Shown: piece by piece, positions 42,730-51,793 of the stretch
How the letters are laid out: every line of letters starts with the position of its first letter
How positions within the stretch are numbered: position 1 is the first letter of the stretch
Source of the DNA: Desulfobacteraceae bacterium CG2_30_51_40
GTDB lineage: Bacteria; Desulfobacterota; DSM-4660; Desulfatiglandales; Desulfatiglandaceae
Direction: 5' to 3'
Assembly: GCA_001874005.1 (NCBI GenBank)
Contig: MNYJ01000009.1
Span: 1 to 52,598, forward strand
Length of the DNA: 52,598 bases
Notes under the pieces: generated by a model
Seen by the model: the letters and a program-made list of their open reading frames with translations, nothing else
What the model was told of the DNA's origin: nothing
Database searches by the model: none
Made by a program: the position numbers and the translations under genes

Positions 42730-42875
42730 TAGTGTCCATCCGGAAATGAGATAGTATCGTCGAGTTCAAGGCGGGCTGTAATTTTAACCACAGGAATACA
42801 TTGACGTATTTCGAGGATTAAAATTTGAGTCCAACGCCGAAATCGGTGAAAATAGCCATTTCCGGATGGACACTA
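42730..42875 (+). mobile_element. 146-bp TA-flanked MITE-like element, copy A
   Basis: Perfect 19-bp terminal inverted repeats: TAGTGTCCATCCGGAAATG at 42730-42748 and CATTTCCGGATGGACACTA at 42857-42875. The outermost TA at each end would be the target duplication of an IS630/Tc1-type transposase. The inner part includes TTCAAGGCGGGCTGTAATTT and CATTGACGTATTTCGAGG. No transposase is encoded. A second full copy of equal length lies inverted at 52343-52488 and a truncated one at 47460-47570. Confidence 0.85.
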
Positions 42876-42877
42876 TC

Positions 42878-42949
42878 TAAAAATCCGGGGTAGGTGCAGC
42901 TTCAGCCGCACAGGTACCGTGCGAAGTGTTCCTGAAGGCACACCTACAG
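42878..42949 (+). repeat. Palindromic dispersed repeat, copy 2
   Basis: AAAAATCCGGGGTAGGTGCA, GCTTCAGCCGCAC, ACCGTGCG, CCTGAAGGCACACCTACAG: the same order as the copy in the trp leader at 9378-9449, read in opposite direction. It lies just two bases beyond the end of MITE copy A. The rest of the gap (42950-43219) shows no gene I can support. Confidence 0.7.
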
Positions 42950-43219
42950 TAGATGTTTTCCGGTCAGCTTGCCCTGATAAGCGTTAGAGCCATCTCCCCT
43001 ATTTATTGATAATGATACGATCTCGACACCGATTCGATTGTGCCGACAAGGCGGCTGATCGAGTCACCCGGGCTCCTTACAATGCCTTCAAAGAAAAAGA
43101 AGTATAGGTTGACCGACAAGGGGTGTCAAAGAAAAAGGCCTTGCATATAAGTCGCGCGCAGTTCGTTGACACATGAGGCCTCATGGGCAATAATCCCAAA
43201 AAAGATTGCGGCGGTCATT

Positions 43220-44236
43220 ATGAACAAGAAACATGTCATTGCCATAACCATGGGAGATCCTTCCGGCATAGGACCGGAGGTGATCATCAAGGCCCTTTCC
43301 GACGAGGCGATCGGAAGAATATGCCTGCCTATTGTCATAGGAGATATATCTGTTCTAGAAGCAGCCAAGAACATCTCAAAGAGTTCATTGAAGCTCCTAA
43401 AGGTGCATCAAGACAACATAGGCGAGTCTGACTCCGGGGCAATAGAAGTGATTTCGCTAAGCGATATCAAACCCGATTCCTTATGCCCGGGCACGGCCTG
43501 CCCTGAAGGCGGGAAGGCTATGGTGTCATATATATACAAGGCAGTTGAGATGTGTCTCTCAGGGAAAGCCGACGCCATGGTAACATGCCCAATAAACAAA
43601 TCCCTCATGCAGGGGGTCGGGTGTCTCTTTGAGGGGCATACCCAACTTATAGCACACCTTACCGGAACAGAGAAATTTGTCATGATGCTCGCAGGGGAAA
43701 AATTGAAGGTCTCCCTGGTCTCCATTCATTGCGCCCTGAGGGATGTTGCTCCCCTTATCCGGCGTGAGCGGATCATGACGGTAGCAGAAATCACATGGCG
43801 CGCGCTCGTAGATGATTTCGGCATTGAGCAGCCCAGGATAGCAATTGCAGCCCTTAATCCGCACGCGGGTGAGGAATGCCTGTTCGGTTCAGAGGAAAAA
43901 GATGAGATAGCTCCCGCGATTGTAGGGCTTCAAGACAGAGGAATGCAGGTCTCAGGGCCTTTCCCCGCGGACACCCTTTTTTACAGGGCTTACAGGGGGG
44001 AATTTGATGCCGTGGTGGCGATGTACCACGACCAGGGGCTAATACCGCTGAAGCTTCTTCATTTCTCGGACGGCGTCAATGTCACCCTCGGTCTTCCCAT
44101 TGTCAGAACATCCGTTGATCACGGCACCGCCTACGACATCGCAGGCAGAGGCATTGCAGATTCATCGAGCCTCAGGGCCGCGATCAAGATGGCCGCCCTC
44201 ATGGCTGTAAACAGAAGGAAGAGGCCCATCCTCTAG
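43220..44236 (+). CDS. pdxA: 4-hydroxythreonine-4-phosphate dehydrogenase PdxA
   Basis: 338 residues from the ATG at 43220 (MNKKHVIAITMGDPSGIGPE); an in-frame start 18 codons earlier lacks family likeness. NAD-dependent oxidation step of the DXP-dependent vitamin B6 pathway. Motifs: MGDPSGIGPEVI, TCPINKSLM, GHTQLIAHLTG, ALNPHAGE, GPFPADTLFYRA, AMYHDQGLIPLKLL, VNVTLGLPIVRTSVDHGTAYDIAG, which include the metal-binding His residues. PdxJ is not in the window. It is followed by uvrA on the same strand after 277 bases. Confidence 0.95.
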   Translation: MNKKHVIAITMGDPSGIGPEVIIKALSDEAIGRICLPIVIGDISVLEAAKNISKSSLKLLKVHQDNIGESDSGAIEVISLSDIKPDSLCPGTACPEGGKAMVSYIYKAVEMCLSGKADAMVTCPINKSLMQGVGCLFEGHTQLIAHLTGTEKFVMMLAGEKLKVSLVSIHCALRDVAPLIRRERIMTVAEITWRALVDDFGIEQPRIAIAALNPHAGEECLFGSEEKDEIAPAIVGLQDRGMQVSGPFPADTLFYRAYRGEFDAVVAMYHDQGLIPLKLLHFSDGVNVTLGLPIVRTSVDHGTAYDIAGRGIADSSSLRAAIKMAALMAVNRRKRPIL

Positions 44237-44513
44237 AAAATCTCTTGTGATGAAGACATGTTGAGGAGAGTAATATGACGATTTTAAAAAAAGATGTACA
44301 CTGTGAATTTTCCTGCCTGCGGGATGCGCACAGAAAAAAGGCCTAACGTGTATCTTCATTTCATCATTTTAATAGCGGCTGAGCCTTGTTCATCGGAATT
44401 TTCCCGGTTTCGTCGGGACGCTTGGCTCACCGAAAGGCTCATGATATGTGGGCGCCCTGCAAAAGCCTCTCTGTGCGGCGCCCGGGTTTTGGCCTTTTGC
44501 GAGCTTATCAGAA

Positions 44514-47339
44514 ATGGATGATGGTATTATCCGCATAAGGGGAGCAAGGCAGCATAATCTCAAGGACATCTCCCTTGATATCCCCAGAAACAGACTGATC
44601 GTAATAACCGGGCCTTCAGGTTCAGGCAAGTCATCCCTTGCCTTCGACACAATATACGCCGAGGGGCAGAGGCGTTATGTGGAATCCCTCTCAGCCTATG
44701 CCAGACAGTTCCTTGAGCAGATGGAAAAACCCGACGTTGATCTGATAGAGGGTCTGTCTCCCGCGATTGCCATCGAACAGCGAACCGCAAGCCGCAATCC
44801 CCGATCAACCGTGGGAACTATCACAGAGATTTCCGATTACCTGAGGGTGCTTTTTGCACGCGCGGGAAGGCCCTTCTGCCCGGAATGCGGCCTGGAGATA
44901 GGGAGCCAGACCATCCAGGATATCGTAGATCAAACACTCCGGATGAAGGCAGGAACAAGGCTGCAGATACTCTCACCCTTGGTGGTCGAACGTAAGGGCG
45001 AATACTCCCAGCTCTTTGATAAACTAAGGAGAGACGGCTACACCAGGGTGAAGGTGGACGGTCGCCATGTTTTCCTGGAGGAGGACATAAGGCTCGAAAA
45101 AAACAAACGCCACTCGATAAGTGCCGTAGTTGACCGTATAGCGGTAAAGCCCGATCTGGCAAGACGTTTATCCGACTCCATAGAGCTGGCCGTATCCTTG
45201 TCGGACGGATCGGTAGTGCTGGAAGACGGAGATGGAAAAGAGTCTTTTTTCAGCACAAAGGCCGTATGCAGGAACTGCGGCATGGCTATGCGCCCATTGA
45301 GTCCTCAGATGTTTTCATTCAATAATCCCGAAGGCGCGTGTCCTGATTGCGGAGGTCTCGGTGAAAAGCGCTATCCGGACCCTGACAGGGTGGCCGCATT
45401 TCCTCATCTCTCCATCAGCATGGGGGCATTAGCTCCCAGCCAGTACCAGCCTTCACGACCGGGGCAGGCCTTGCTTCAAGCCCTTTGCAGGCATTATGGA
45501 TTCGATATGGAAACCGCCTTCAAAGAACTCCCGGATAGTGCAAAGGAAGCGATCCTTTATGGAACAGGATCGGAGAAGATTGATTTTTCCTTCAATGACG
45601 GAAAAGACGGATACGGGTTTTCAAGGCCTTTTGAAGGCATCATACCGGCAATTCAAAGGCAATATGACGCAACCGATTCCGAACAGCTCCGCTCGGAGCT
45701 TGAAAGATATATGTCCGTGAGAAAATGTCCATCATGCCGTGGGGGAAGGCTCAGCCGCCAAAGCCTAGCGGTACGTCTTGGGGGCAAGAACATTGCCGAA
45801 ATTGCCGGCCTGCCCATAACGGAGGCCCATGCCTTTTTCAGGTCTCTGAACCTCTCGCTCAAAGAAAGAATGATCGCTTCAAGGCTCCTTAAGCAGATAG
45901 AGGAAAGGCTCTCTTTCCTGATAAGCGTCGGAGTGGGTTATCTGAGCCTTGACAGATCTTCTGCCACACTCTCAGGCGGAGAATCTCAGAGAATAAGGCT
46001 GGCGACCCAGATCGGTTCCGGGCTCGCAGGGGTGCTTTACGTGTTGGATGAACCCAGCATAGGACTGCACCAGAGGGACAATATAAGGCTTCTTGAAAAC
46101 CTGAGAAGACTCAAGGAACTGGGAAACACGGTGCTTGTAGTGGAACACGACCAGGAGACGATCATGGCGGCCGATCTTGTAATTGACATGGGACCAGGGG
46201 CCGGCGAGCTTGGCGGCCGAGTCGTGTTCCTGGGAAAACCCGCCGAGCTGGCCACAAGCCTGGAATCCGTCACAGGAAGATATATTTCAGGAAAGGCCCG
46301 CATTACCGTCCCGGCCACAAGGAGAAAAGGGACCGGGGAAAGGCTCTTCATACACGGGGCAAGGGAAAATAATCTCAAGGACATTCGTGTTGACATCCCT
46401 CTGGGCACCCTGACCTGCATAACCGGAGTCTCAGGATCAGGCAAGAGCACTCTTATAAACGGGATACTCCTCCCGTTTTTAAGTAACGCCATCTACGCCT
46501 CCAGAAAGAGGGTCGGAGAAGTGGACGGCATAACGGGTATCGAGGCCATTTCGAGGATAATTAGTGTTGATCAGAGCCCCATTGGAAGGACACCCAGGAG
46601 CAATCCTGCTACCTATACCGGCATATTTGGCCATATAAGGGATCTTTTCGCCATGCTTCCGGAATCGAGGGCCAGGGGATACAAGACCGGCAGATTCAGC
46701 TTCAATATCGAAGGAGGCCGCTGCGAGGTCTGCAAAGGCGACGGAATAATAAAGATAGAGATGCTCTTCCTGCCCGACGCCTATGTCACCTGCGATGCAT
46801 GCAGAGGGTTGAGATACAACAGAGACACCCTTGAGATCCGCTACAGGGGCTTGAGCATAGCCGATGTTCTGAACATGACGGTCAATGAGGCGCTGAGTTT
46901 TTTTGACAGGATACCTGCCTTGAGGTCCAAGCTCACTACGCTTGCGGATGTAGGCCTTGGTTACGTGAGGCTGGGCCAACAGGCAAACACCCTATCGGGC
47001 GGAGAGGCTCAGAGGATAAAGCTTGCAAGAGAACTGAGCAAAAAGACTCGAGGAGGGGTGATTTACCTTCTGGATGAGCCCACAACCGGCCTTCATTTTG
47101 TGGACATCCAGAAGCTTTTGGAGGTACTCGATCGCCTGGTCGCCATGAAGAATACCGTTGTAATTATCGAACATAACCTGGATATCATAAAGACCGCAGA
47201 CTACATTATTGATCTCGGGCCCGAGGGCGGCGATGAGGGTGGCTATGTGGTAGCCTCAGGAACTCCGGAGCAGATTGCGGCAAACGAGGCATCTTTTACC
47301 GGCCGTTATCTGGCCGATAAACTTAACCCAAATTCATGA
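44514..47339 (+). CDS. uvrA: Excinuclease ABC subunit A UvrA
   Basis: 941 residues from the ATG at 44514 ([18 protein letters not shown]), the family start; an upstream GTG at 44448 adds residues without likeness. A DNA-damage recognition ATPase with two ABC domains. First Walker [20 protein letters not shown] (residues 33 on), second [15 protein letters not shown]. Signature motifs [19 protein letters not shown] and [19 protein letters not shown]. Zinc modules CRNCGM ... CPDCGGLG and CEVCKG ... [10 protein letters not shown]. Additional CPECGLEIG early on. Works with UvrB and UvrC, which lie elsewhere. Confidence 0.98.
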   Translation: MDDGIIRIRGARQHNLKDISLDIPRNRLIVITGPSGSGKSSLAFDTIYAEGQRRYVESLSAYARQFLEQMEKPDVDLIEGLSPAIAIEQRTASRNPRSTVGTITEISDYLRVLFARAGRPFCPECGLEIGSQTIQDIVDQTLRMKAGTRLQILSPLVVERKGEYSQLFDKLRRDGYTRVKVDGRHVFLEEDIRLEKNKRHSISAVVDRIAVKPDLARRLSDSIELAVSLSDGSVVLEDGDGKESFFSTKAVCRNCGMAMRPLSPQMFSFNNPEGACPDCGGLGEKRYPDPDRVAAFPHLSISMGALAPSQYQPSRPGQALLQALCRHYGFDMETAFKELPDSAKEAILYGTGSEKIDFSFNDGKDGYGFSRPFEGIIPAIQRQYDATDSEQLRSELERYMSVRKCPSCRGGRLSRQSLAVRLGGKNIAEIAGLPITEAHAFFRSLNLSLKERMIASRLLKQIEERLSFLISVGVGYLSLDRSSATLSGGESQRIRLATQIGSGLAGVLYVLDEPSIGLHQRDNIRLLENLRRLKELGNTVLVVEHDQETIMAADLVIDMGPGAGELGGRVVFLGKPAELATSLESVTGRYISGKARITVPATRRKGTGERLFIHGARENNLKDIRVDIPLGTLTCITGVSGSGKSTLINGILLPFLSNAIYASRKRVGEVDGITGIEAISRIISVDQSPIGRTPRSNPATYTGIFGHIRDLFAMLPESRARGYKTGRFSFNIEGGRCEVCKGDGIIKIEMLFLPDAYVTCDACRGLRYNRDTLEIRYRGLSIADVLNMTVNEALSFFDRIPALRSKLTTLADVGLGYVRLGQQANTLSGGEAQRIKLARELSKKTRGGVIYLLDEPTTGLHFVDIQKLLEVLDRLVAMKNTVVIIEHNLDIIKTADYIIDLGPEGGDEGGYVVASGTPEQIAANEASFTGRYLADKLNPNS

Positions 47340-47459
47340 AAGCAAAACACTTCTTATGGAATAACAGCATGTTAAAGACAGGATACTTCGTTTTCTGGCA
47401 CTACATCTTTGCGCGATCAGAGAATCTTTTTCACCACCCGCCCTGGCGCCGAAGCAATG

Positions 47460-47570
47460 TTCAAGGCGGGTGATAATTTTAACCACATTAATACATTGAC
47501 GTATTTCGAGGATTAAAATTTGGACTCAACGCCGAAATCGGTGAAAATAGCCATTTACGGATGGGCACTA
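47460..47570 (+). mobile_element. MITE-like element, truncated copy B
   Basis: Matches copy A from TTCAAGGCGGG through CATTGACGTATTTCGAGG to the right end CCATTTACGGATGGGCACTA. About 35 bases at the left, including the left inverted repeat, are missing. It lies in the 358-base gap between uvrA and rex, which otherwise holds no gene I can support. Confidence 0.8.
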
Positions 47571-47697
47571 AATAAGGAATCAGGGACTACGGGTCAGGTT
47601 GACGGCAGCATAGACACAAACAATGCGCCGCTGGCTCTGCTGCATTCATCATTCCATATTCATCATGCTCAGCCCCGTACCCTGCGGCCGGCAATTT

Positions 47698-48351
47698 TTA
47701 TTTTGTCGCCCTCGCCCCCCTTATCCTTGTAAGGTGATAGGCCAAGTTTTCCAGTTTTAGACCGATATCCTCGTTCTCCAAGAAACACGATGATGATATC
47801 CTTACCTGGGCGGGGGTGAAATTAAGCACGGACCTGACCCCTGCGTCAATGAGGAGGTCCGCCGCACGCTGCGCGCCCTTCTGGGACGTAGTGATAACCC
47901 CAATATCCACATGAAGTTTTGAAACAATATCTTTTATTCCGGCGACAGGCTCTATCGTGAGACCGCATGCAAGTCTTTCCCCCACCTTTCGGTTGTCAGC
48001 GTCAAAGGCAGCGACAAATATATAGCCCCTTCTCTTGAAGTTTTCATTTTCAACAAGGGCCCTGCCTAGGTTTCCCATGCCTAATATGCAGAGACTCCAG
48101 CGGCGGTCAGTGGCAAGTATTGCCCTGATGGCCTTCAGCAGTTCCTTCACTTCGTAGCCTAGACCCCTTATTCCGAACTCCCCGAAATAAGCCAGATCTT
48201 TCCTTACCTGGGCAGGGTTGACTCCGCAGAGAATTGCAAGCCGTTCCGAAGAAACTACAGGCGAACCAGCCTCCAGAAGGTCCTCAAGCGGTCTTGAATA
48301 GATGGCCAGCCTTTCAATTGTGGGCTTTGGAACCTTTGGGGATTCGCTCAT
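47698..48351 (-). CDS. rex: Redox-sensing transcriptional repressor Rex
   Basis: 217 residues from the ATG at 48351 (MSESPKVPKPTIERLAIYSR). An ATG six codons earlier falls inside the edge of a dispersed repeat and is less likely. N-terminal winged helix (SSERLAILCGVNPAQVRKDL, YFGEFGIRGLGYEV), then an NAD(H)-binding Rossmann domain with GMGNLGRALVENENF and a C-terminal helix (ENEDIGLKLENLAYHL) used for domain swapping. It senses the NADH/NAD ratio and represses fermentation, respiration and ATP-related genes. It is near the atp operon. A Rex-like palindrome lies upstream at 48499-48516. Confidence 0.95.
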   Translation of the reverse strand: MSESPKVPKPTIERLAIYSRPLEDLLEAGSPVVSSERLAILCGVNPAQVRKDLAYFGEFGIRGLGYEVKELLKAIRAILATDRRWSLCILGMGNLGRALVENENFKRRGYIFVAAFDADNRKVGERLACGLTIEPVAGIKDIVSKLHVDIGVITTSQKGAQRAADLLIDAGVRSVLNFTPAQVRISSSCFLENEDIGLKLENLAYHLTRIRGARATK

Positions 48352-48358
48352 GATCTCA

Positions 48359-48470
48359 CTAACCGCCATGCCCTGAAAGGGGCAGAACGAAGCATGAAAA
48401 TCACCCCCACCCCTCCCTCCCCCGTCGATGGGGAGGGATTAAAGGAAGGGGACATTTTCATATAAAAAAA
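48359..48470 (+). repeat. ~100-bp dispersed hairpin repeat, copy 3, in the rex leader
   Basis: CTAACCGCCATGCCCTGAAA, CAGAACGAAGCATGAAAATC, CCCTCCCCCGTCGATGGGGAGGG and GGGGACATTTTCATATAAAA. Its outer edge touches the first codons of the longer rex reading frame, so the element separates the predicted rex promoter (-10 near 48472) from the gene and would be part of its 5' leader. Confidence 0.85.
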
Positions 48471-48471
48471 C

Positions 48472-48516
48472 ATTATAGACTAATACGGCTCACACACATT
48501 GTGAAAAAAAGCACAT
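48472..48516 (-). promoter_or_regulatory. Predicted rex promoter region with a Rex-like operator
   Basis: On the minus strand TATAAT occurs at 48472-48477. About 21 bases upstream lies the imperfect palindrome TTGTGAAAAAAAGCACAT (48499-48516, plus strand), resembling the Rex consensus TTGTGAAnnnnTTCACAA with three mismatches. It covers the place of a -35 box, which itself is poor. Autoregulation by Rex is common. Confidence 0.4.
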
Positions 48517-48522
48517 TCAATC

Positions 48523-48556
48523 CAAAAAAAATGGCCTCCCGGAGGAGGCCCATTTT
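48523..48556 (-). terminator. Intrinsic terminator after atpE
   Basis: On the minus strand AAAATGGGCCTCC, loop, GGAGGCCATTTTTTTT: a stem of about 10 bp with one bulged G, followed by eight T. It lies 27 bases after the atpE stop codon and closes the hemL-atp transcript before rex. Confidence 0.85.
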
Positions 48557-48582
48557 CAAAGTCTCCTTTAACGGCTGCCCAT

Positions 48583-48951
48583 TTACTTAATAATCTGCTG
48601 AAATAAGGCGCCCATGTCGGGGATCTTGAAGACAAGAATGAAGCAGATAACCAGTGCATAGATACAAAGTGACTCAATCAGAGCAAGACCGATGATCATG
48701 GTGGTCATGATCTTGCCACCGGCTTCAGGATTCCTTGCAGTTCCCTGAAGCGCGCCGTTGATTGCGTTACCCATGCCGAGGCCGGTACCGAGGGCCGCGA
48801 CTCCAATGCCGAAGCCGCAGGCTATCGCAATACCGAAGAAAACCCAAAGTCCGGCAGACTGGACCTGGGGATCGCCGGCAGCAAACGCCATGGTAGCCGA
48901 ACTCAACAAAAGCGCCGCAGAAAAAATACCAATCAACCTTTTCCTAGACAT
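48583..48951 (-). CDS. atpE: ATP synthase F0 subunit c AtpE, with signal peptide
   Basis: 122 residues, longer than the usual 75-90 because residues 1-25 form a signal peptide (KRLIGIFSAALLLSSATMAF, cut after AFA). Then two membrane helices: the glycine-rich first (GFGIGVAALGTGLGMGNAING), the polar loop ARNPEAGG, and the second with the ion-carrying Glu in IGLALIESLCIYALVICF. Glu-Ser and the Tyr five positions on match part of the sodium-site pattern, but the Gln of sodium-type c subunits is replaced by Met in helix 1, so proton coupling is more likely. Last gene of the operon. Confidence 0.96.
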   Translation of the reverse strand: MSRKRLIGIFSAALLLSSATMAFAAGDPQVQSAGLWVFFGIAIACGFGIGVAALGTGLGMGNAINGALQGTARNPEAGGKIMTTMIIGLALIESLCIYALVICFILVFKIPDMGALFQQIIK

Positions 48952-49040
48952 AAAAAAACTCCTCCTTTTTTAGATATTATGGCCTTCCTCCATAAACTCG
49001 TTTTTCAAAAATCCTGAAATCCGGAACTCTTCCCTGCCGG

Positions 49041-49137
49041 TTATATGAAAATGCCCCTTCCCTTTATCCCTCCCCCTCGCCGAGGGGCGGGGGTGATTTC
49101 CATCCTTCGTTCTGCCCTGCCCGGGCGTGACCGTTAG
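49041..49137 (-). repeat. ~100-bp dispersed hairpin repeat, copy 4, between atpB and atpE
   Basis: Inverted relative to the other three copies. On the minus strand it reads CTAACGGTCACGCCCGGGCA, CAGAACGAAGGATGGAAATC, the hairpin with CGAGGGGGAGGG, then GGGGCATTTTCATATAA. Its left edge contains the TAA stop codon of atpB. It fills half of the 182-base gap, inside an operon whose other gaps are 0-70 bases. Confidence 0.85.
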
Positions 49138-49820
49138 TGGGCGTGCTCCATAGAGCCCACAAAGTACATTATGGAAAGCAGCATAAAAACCAGCGCCTGA
49201 ATAAAACTGACAAGGATACCCAGAAAAAGTATGGGCAGAGGCGCCAGGTAGAGCCCGGCAAGTCCGAAAAGGATGGAGAGAACCATCTCTTTTCCGAATA
49301 TGTTTCCAAAAAGCCTGACGCTCAGCGACATGATACGCGCAAAGTGCCCGATAAGCTCTATCGGAAGCATAAGGGGCGCAAGCCACCACACGGGTCCCAG
49401 AAAATGCTTTATGTATTTTACGCCGTGAAACTTGAATCCTATAATATGAGTATAAACAAACGTGCAAAGGGCCATGGACAGTGTCGTGTTCAGGTTTGCC
49501 GTCGGCGAGTTGAGGCCCGGTATGAGTCCGATAAGGTTTGAAACCAGGATATAGAGGAAGACAGTACCGATGAAAGGAAAGAAGAACCGCCCCTCAGGCC
49601 CGGTAATCTCAACCATGAACTTCTCGAGGCCTTCAACCAGCACTTCAAAGAAATTCTGCCCCTTGGTCGGGATAAGCTGGATGCCTTTTACAAACAATAC
49701 CGCGCTGATTATAAGGATCAGCATGACAAGCCATGAATGGGTGACATGCGAATAGGCCGCGGCGTTTTCGAATCCTATAGCCTTCAGAAATGAATCAATA
49801 AAGAAAATAGGGTGATGCAT
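49134..49820 (-). CDS. atpB: ATP synthase F0 subunit a AtpB
   Basis: 228 residues, five to six membrane helices. The stator arginine is in LSVRLFGNIFGKEMVL, with the preceding LPIELIGHFARIMS and the C-terminal helix IQALVFMLLSIMYF. The N-terminal part has SHVTHSWLVM and EGLEKFMVEITGPEGRFFFP. It forms the ion path against the c ring. Three bases separate it from the atpI-like gene upstream. F1 genes and the b subunits are not in the window, so the F0 and F1 parts are encoded in separate operons. Confidence 0.97.
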   Translation of the reverse strand: MHHPIFFIDSFLKAIGFENAAAYSHVTHSWLVMLILIISAVLFVKGIQLIPTKGQNFFEVLVEGLEKFMVEITGPEGRFFFPFIGTVFLYILVSNLIGLIPGLNSPTANLNTTLSMALCTFVYTHIIGFKFHGVKYIKHFLGPVWWLAPLMLPIELIGHFARIMSLSVRLFGNIFGKEMVLSILFGLAGLYLAPLPILFLGILVSFIQALVFMLLSIMYFVGSMEHAH

Positions 49821-49823
49821 GTG

Positions 49824-50216
49824 TTAAATTGCCTCCCGCGATGAAAAATTGCAAGCCCTGACAATTCCTAAAACTATAATATTTATTACCACTATGGAAA
49901 GACCGATGGCAAGTCCTATCGGATTGACAAGGGAAGTGCCCACAAGTATGAATATGAGAATGCCCACCAAGGCAAGCCTCATATAAAATTTAAAGATAAT
50001 GCTTACCTTCCCCGCCTTGTCGGCACCATAAATACCGAAAGCCGAAACCACGCTCCGTCCAAGGGCCGAAAAGTTGGCTATGCTGAGTAGTCCGCCTGCC
50101 GCAAGCCCTGCGGTAAACGCGGGGAACATGGAAAGAGAGCTTGCCGCTACAAGGATAAGGAGCAATCCCCAGTTAACTATTCTAAGCCTCTTAGAAAGTT
50201 TCTCCCAGTCGTTCAA
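49824..50216 (-). CDS. AtpI-like ATP synthase subunit I
   Basis: 130 residues, four hydrophobic segments (about 15-33, 35-55, 75-97, 98-118). A small membrane protein at the start of an F0 operon with a GLAAGGLLSIANFSALGRSV segment, as in the ATP synthase subunit I family. AtpI is thought to help assemble the c ring or carry magnesium. Conservation is low and the call leans on position: it overlaps atpZ upstream by four bases and precedes atpB. Confidence 0.8.
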   Translation of the reverse strand: MNDWEKLSKRLRIVNWGLLLILVAASSLSMFPAFTAGLAAGGLLSIANFSALGRSVVSAFGIYGADKAGKVSIIFKFYMRLALVGILIFILVGTSLVNPIGLAIGLSIVVINIIVLGIVRACNFSSREAI

Positions 50217-50431
50217 AGGTTTTTCGCCTTCTTGTAAAGGATATACAGGTTTCTAAAGGCCGCTGCTATCCCGAGCCCAAGAAATATAAATGTAAGCCAC
50301 GGGCCGGTCTCGAAATATTTGTCGAGGTAATAACCTACAGCAGCACCGATGGCCACCGACAAGGCCATGGCCATTCCCACTGTGCTAAAATAGCCCAGCG
50401 TCTTAATATTTTTCTTAAGGTCTTCGTCCAT
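50213..50431 (-). CDS. AtpZ/AtpI family small membrane protein
   Basis: 72 residues from the ATG at 50431 (MDEDLKKNIKTLGYFSTVGM); the frame is open 12 codons further. Two membrane segments: ALSVAIGAAVGYYLDKYF and PWLTFIFLGLGIAAAFRNLYIL, with a short turn, the pattern of the AtpZ family (putative F0F1-ATPase subunit, Pfam AtpZ). AtpZ with AtpI is reported to take part in calcium/magnesium movement or synthase assembly. First atp gene of the operon; only 65 bases behind hemL. Confidence 0.85.
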   Translation of the reverse strand: MDEDLKKNIKTLGYFSTVGMAMALSVAIGAAVGYYLDKYFETGPWLTFIFLGLGIAAAFRNLYILYKKAKNL

Positions 50432-50496
50432 AAAGCAAAGGGCCGTATCCGGCATGAAAACCAGCATGTGTCTCTACCACATGGCCTCGGATCAAG

Positions 50497-51792
50497 TCAA
50501 CAGATTTCTGACGCAAGTTTCCGGAAGGCCTCCCTGGCAGAACAGATTGTTTTATCGAGTAATTCTTCCGTATGCTGCAGTGAAATAAAAGCGGCCTCGA
50601 AAGCGGATGGAGCCAGATAGATGCCACTACCGAGCATTATATGATAAAATTTCTTGAAGAGCCCCATGTCGGACTTGGAGGCCGACGCAAAATCACGGAC
50701 TGGCGCGGATGTAAAGAAGAACGAACCCATTGAGCCCGAGCTGTTCACCTGAATATCAATTCCTTCAGAGGAAGCAGCCTTCCTGATTCCGGTAAAAAGC
50801 ATGTCCCCCTTTTCCTTTAGTATTCTATAGATACCCACTTTCTTGAGGATGCGCAGAGTTGCAAGGCCCGCAGCCATGGCGATGGGATTTCCGGATAGGG
50901 TCCCGGCCTGATAGATGTCACCCTGAGGTGCCACCCTCTCCATTATCTCGCGTCTTCCACCGTAGGCACCTACAGGCAGCCCTCCCCCTATGATCTTCCC
51001 GAGACATGTGAGGTCCGGACTCACCGAATAAAGCTCCTGGGCGCCTCCCGCAGAAAGCCTGAAGCCTGTCATGACCTCGTCGAATATCAGGATTGACCCG
51101 TATTGACGGGTTATATCGCGAAGCCCCGAGAGAAATCCTTCTTCCGGCAGCACCACCCCCATATTCCCCGCAACCGGTTCAACTATTACGGCAGCTATTT
51201 CAGATCCATATCTTTCAAAGGCAGTTTTAACCGATTCCAAATCATTGTAAGGGACAGAGATAGTATGCCTCGCGAGATCAGACGGAACCCCTGGGCTGCC
51301 CGGAATACCCAGGGTGGCCACCCCTGACCCGGCGGACACGAGCAGGCTGTCCGCGTGGCCGTGATAGCATCCGTCAAACTTGACTATCTTGTCCCTGCCG
51401 GTGAAGCCTCTTGCCAGCCTTATAGCGCTCATGGTTGCCTCCGTGCCGGAGTTTACCATCCTCACCATCTCGATAGACGGCACCATTGCGCAGATGGTCT
51501 CCGCCATCTCCACTTCAAGCTCTGTAGGGGCGCCGTAGCTGGTTCCTCTTGCGGCATATAGTCTTACAGCCTCAATGACTTCCTCCCGGGCATGGCCAAG
51601 TATCATCGGCCCCCAGGAGCATACATAATCAATATATTCCCTGCCGTCCGCGTCCCGGAGAAACGGCCCTGACGCAGAAGCTATGAAAAGAGGATTCAAA
51701 CCCACGGCCCTTGCAGCCCTTACAGGGCTGTTAACCCCTCCCGGTATTCTTTTTAGAGCCCTGTCAAAGAGGGCTTCTGATCTCTCAGCCAT
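50497..51792 (-). CDS. hemL: Glutamate-1-semialdehyde 2,1-aminomutase HemL
   Basis: 431 residues from the ATG at 51792 ([19 protein letters not shown]), with GGAG ten bases upstream; a longer frame to 51858 runs into the previous gene. A PLP enzyme making 5-aminolevulinate in the C5 route of tetrapyrrole synthesis. Motifs: [63 protein letters not shown] and the PLP lysine in [17 protein letters not shown]. It follows the siroheme decarboxylase-like gene, a sensible partner in heme synthesis. Confidence 0.97.
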   Translation of the reverse strand: MAERSEALFDRALKRIPGGVNSPVRAARAVGLNPLFIASASGPFLRDADGREYIDYVCSWGPMILGHAREEVIEAVRLYAARGTSYGAPTELEVEMAETICAMVPSIEMVRMVNSGTEATMSAIRLARGFTGRDKIVKFDGCYHGHADSLLVSAGSGVATLGIPGSPGVPSDLARHTISVPYNDLESVKTAFERYGSEIAAVIVEPVAGNMGVVLPEEGFLSGLRDITRQYGSILIFDEVMTGFRLSAGGAQELYSVSPDLTCLGKIIGGGLPVGAYGGRREIMERVAPQGDIYQAGTLSGNPIAMAAGLATLRILKKVGIYRILKEKGDMLFTGIRKAASSEGIDIQVNSSGSMGSFFFTSAPVRDFASASKSDMGLFKKFYHIMLGSGIYLAPSAFEAAFISLQHTEELLDKTICSAREAFRKLASEIC

Positions 51793-51793
51793 A

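Noticed and set aside
47520-47732. 70-residue frame between uvrA and rex
   Set aside because: It begins inside truncated MITE copy B and ends antisense to rex; the text is not protein-like.
48583-48951. Sodium-driven ATP synthase
   Set aside because: Glu-Ser-Tyr of helix 2 fits, but the Gln ligand in helix 1 is Met, so a sodium claim is not supported.
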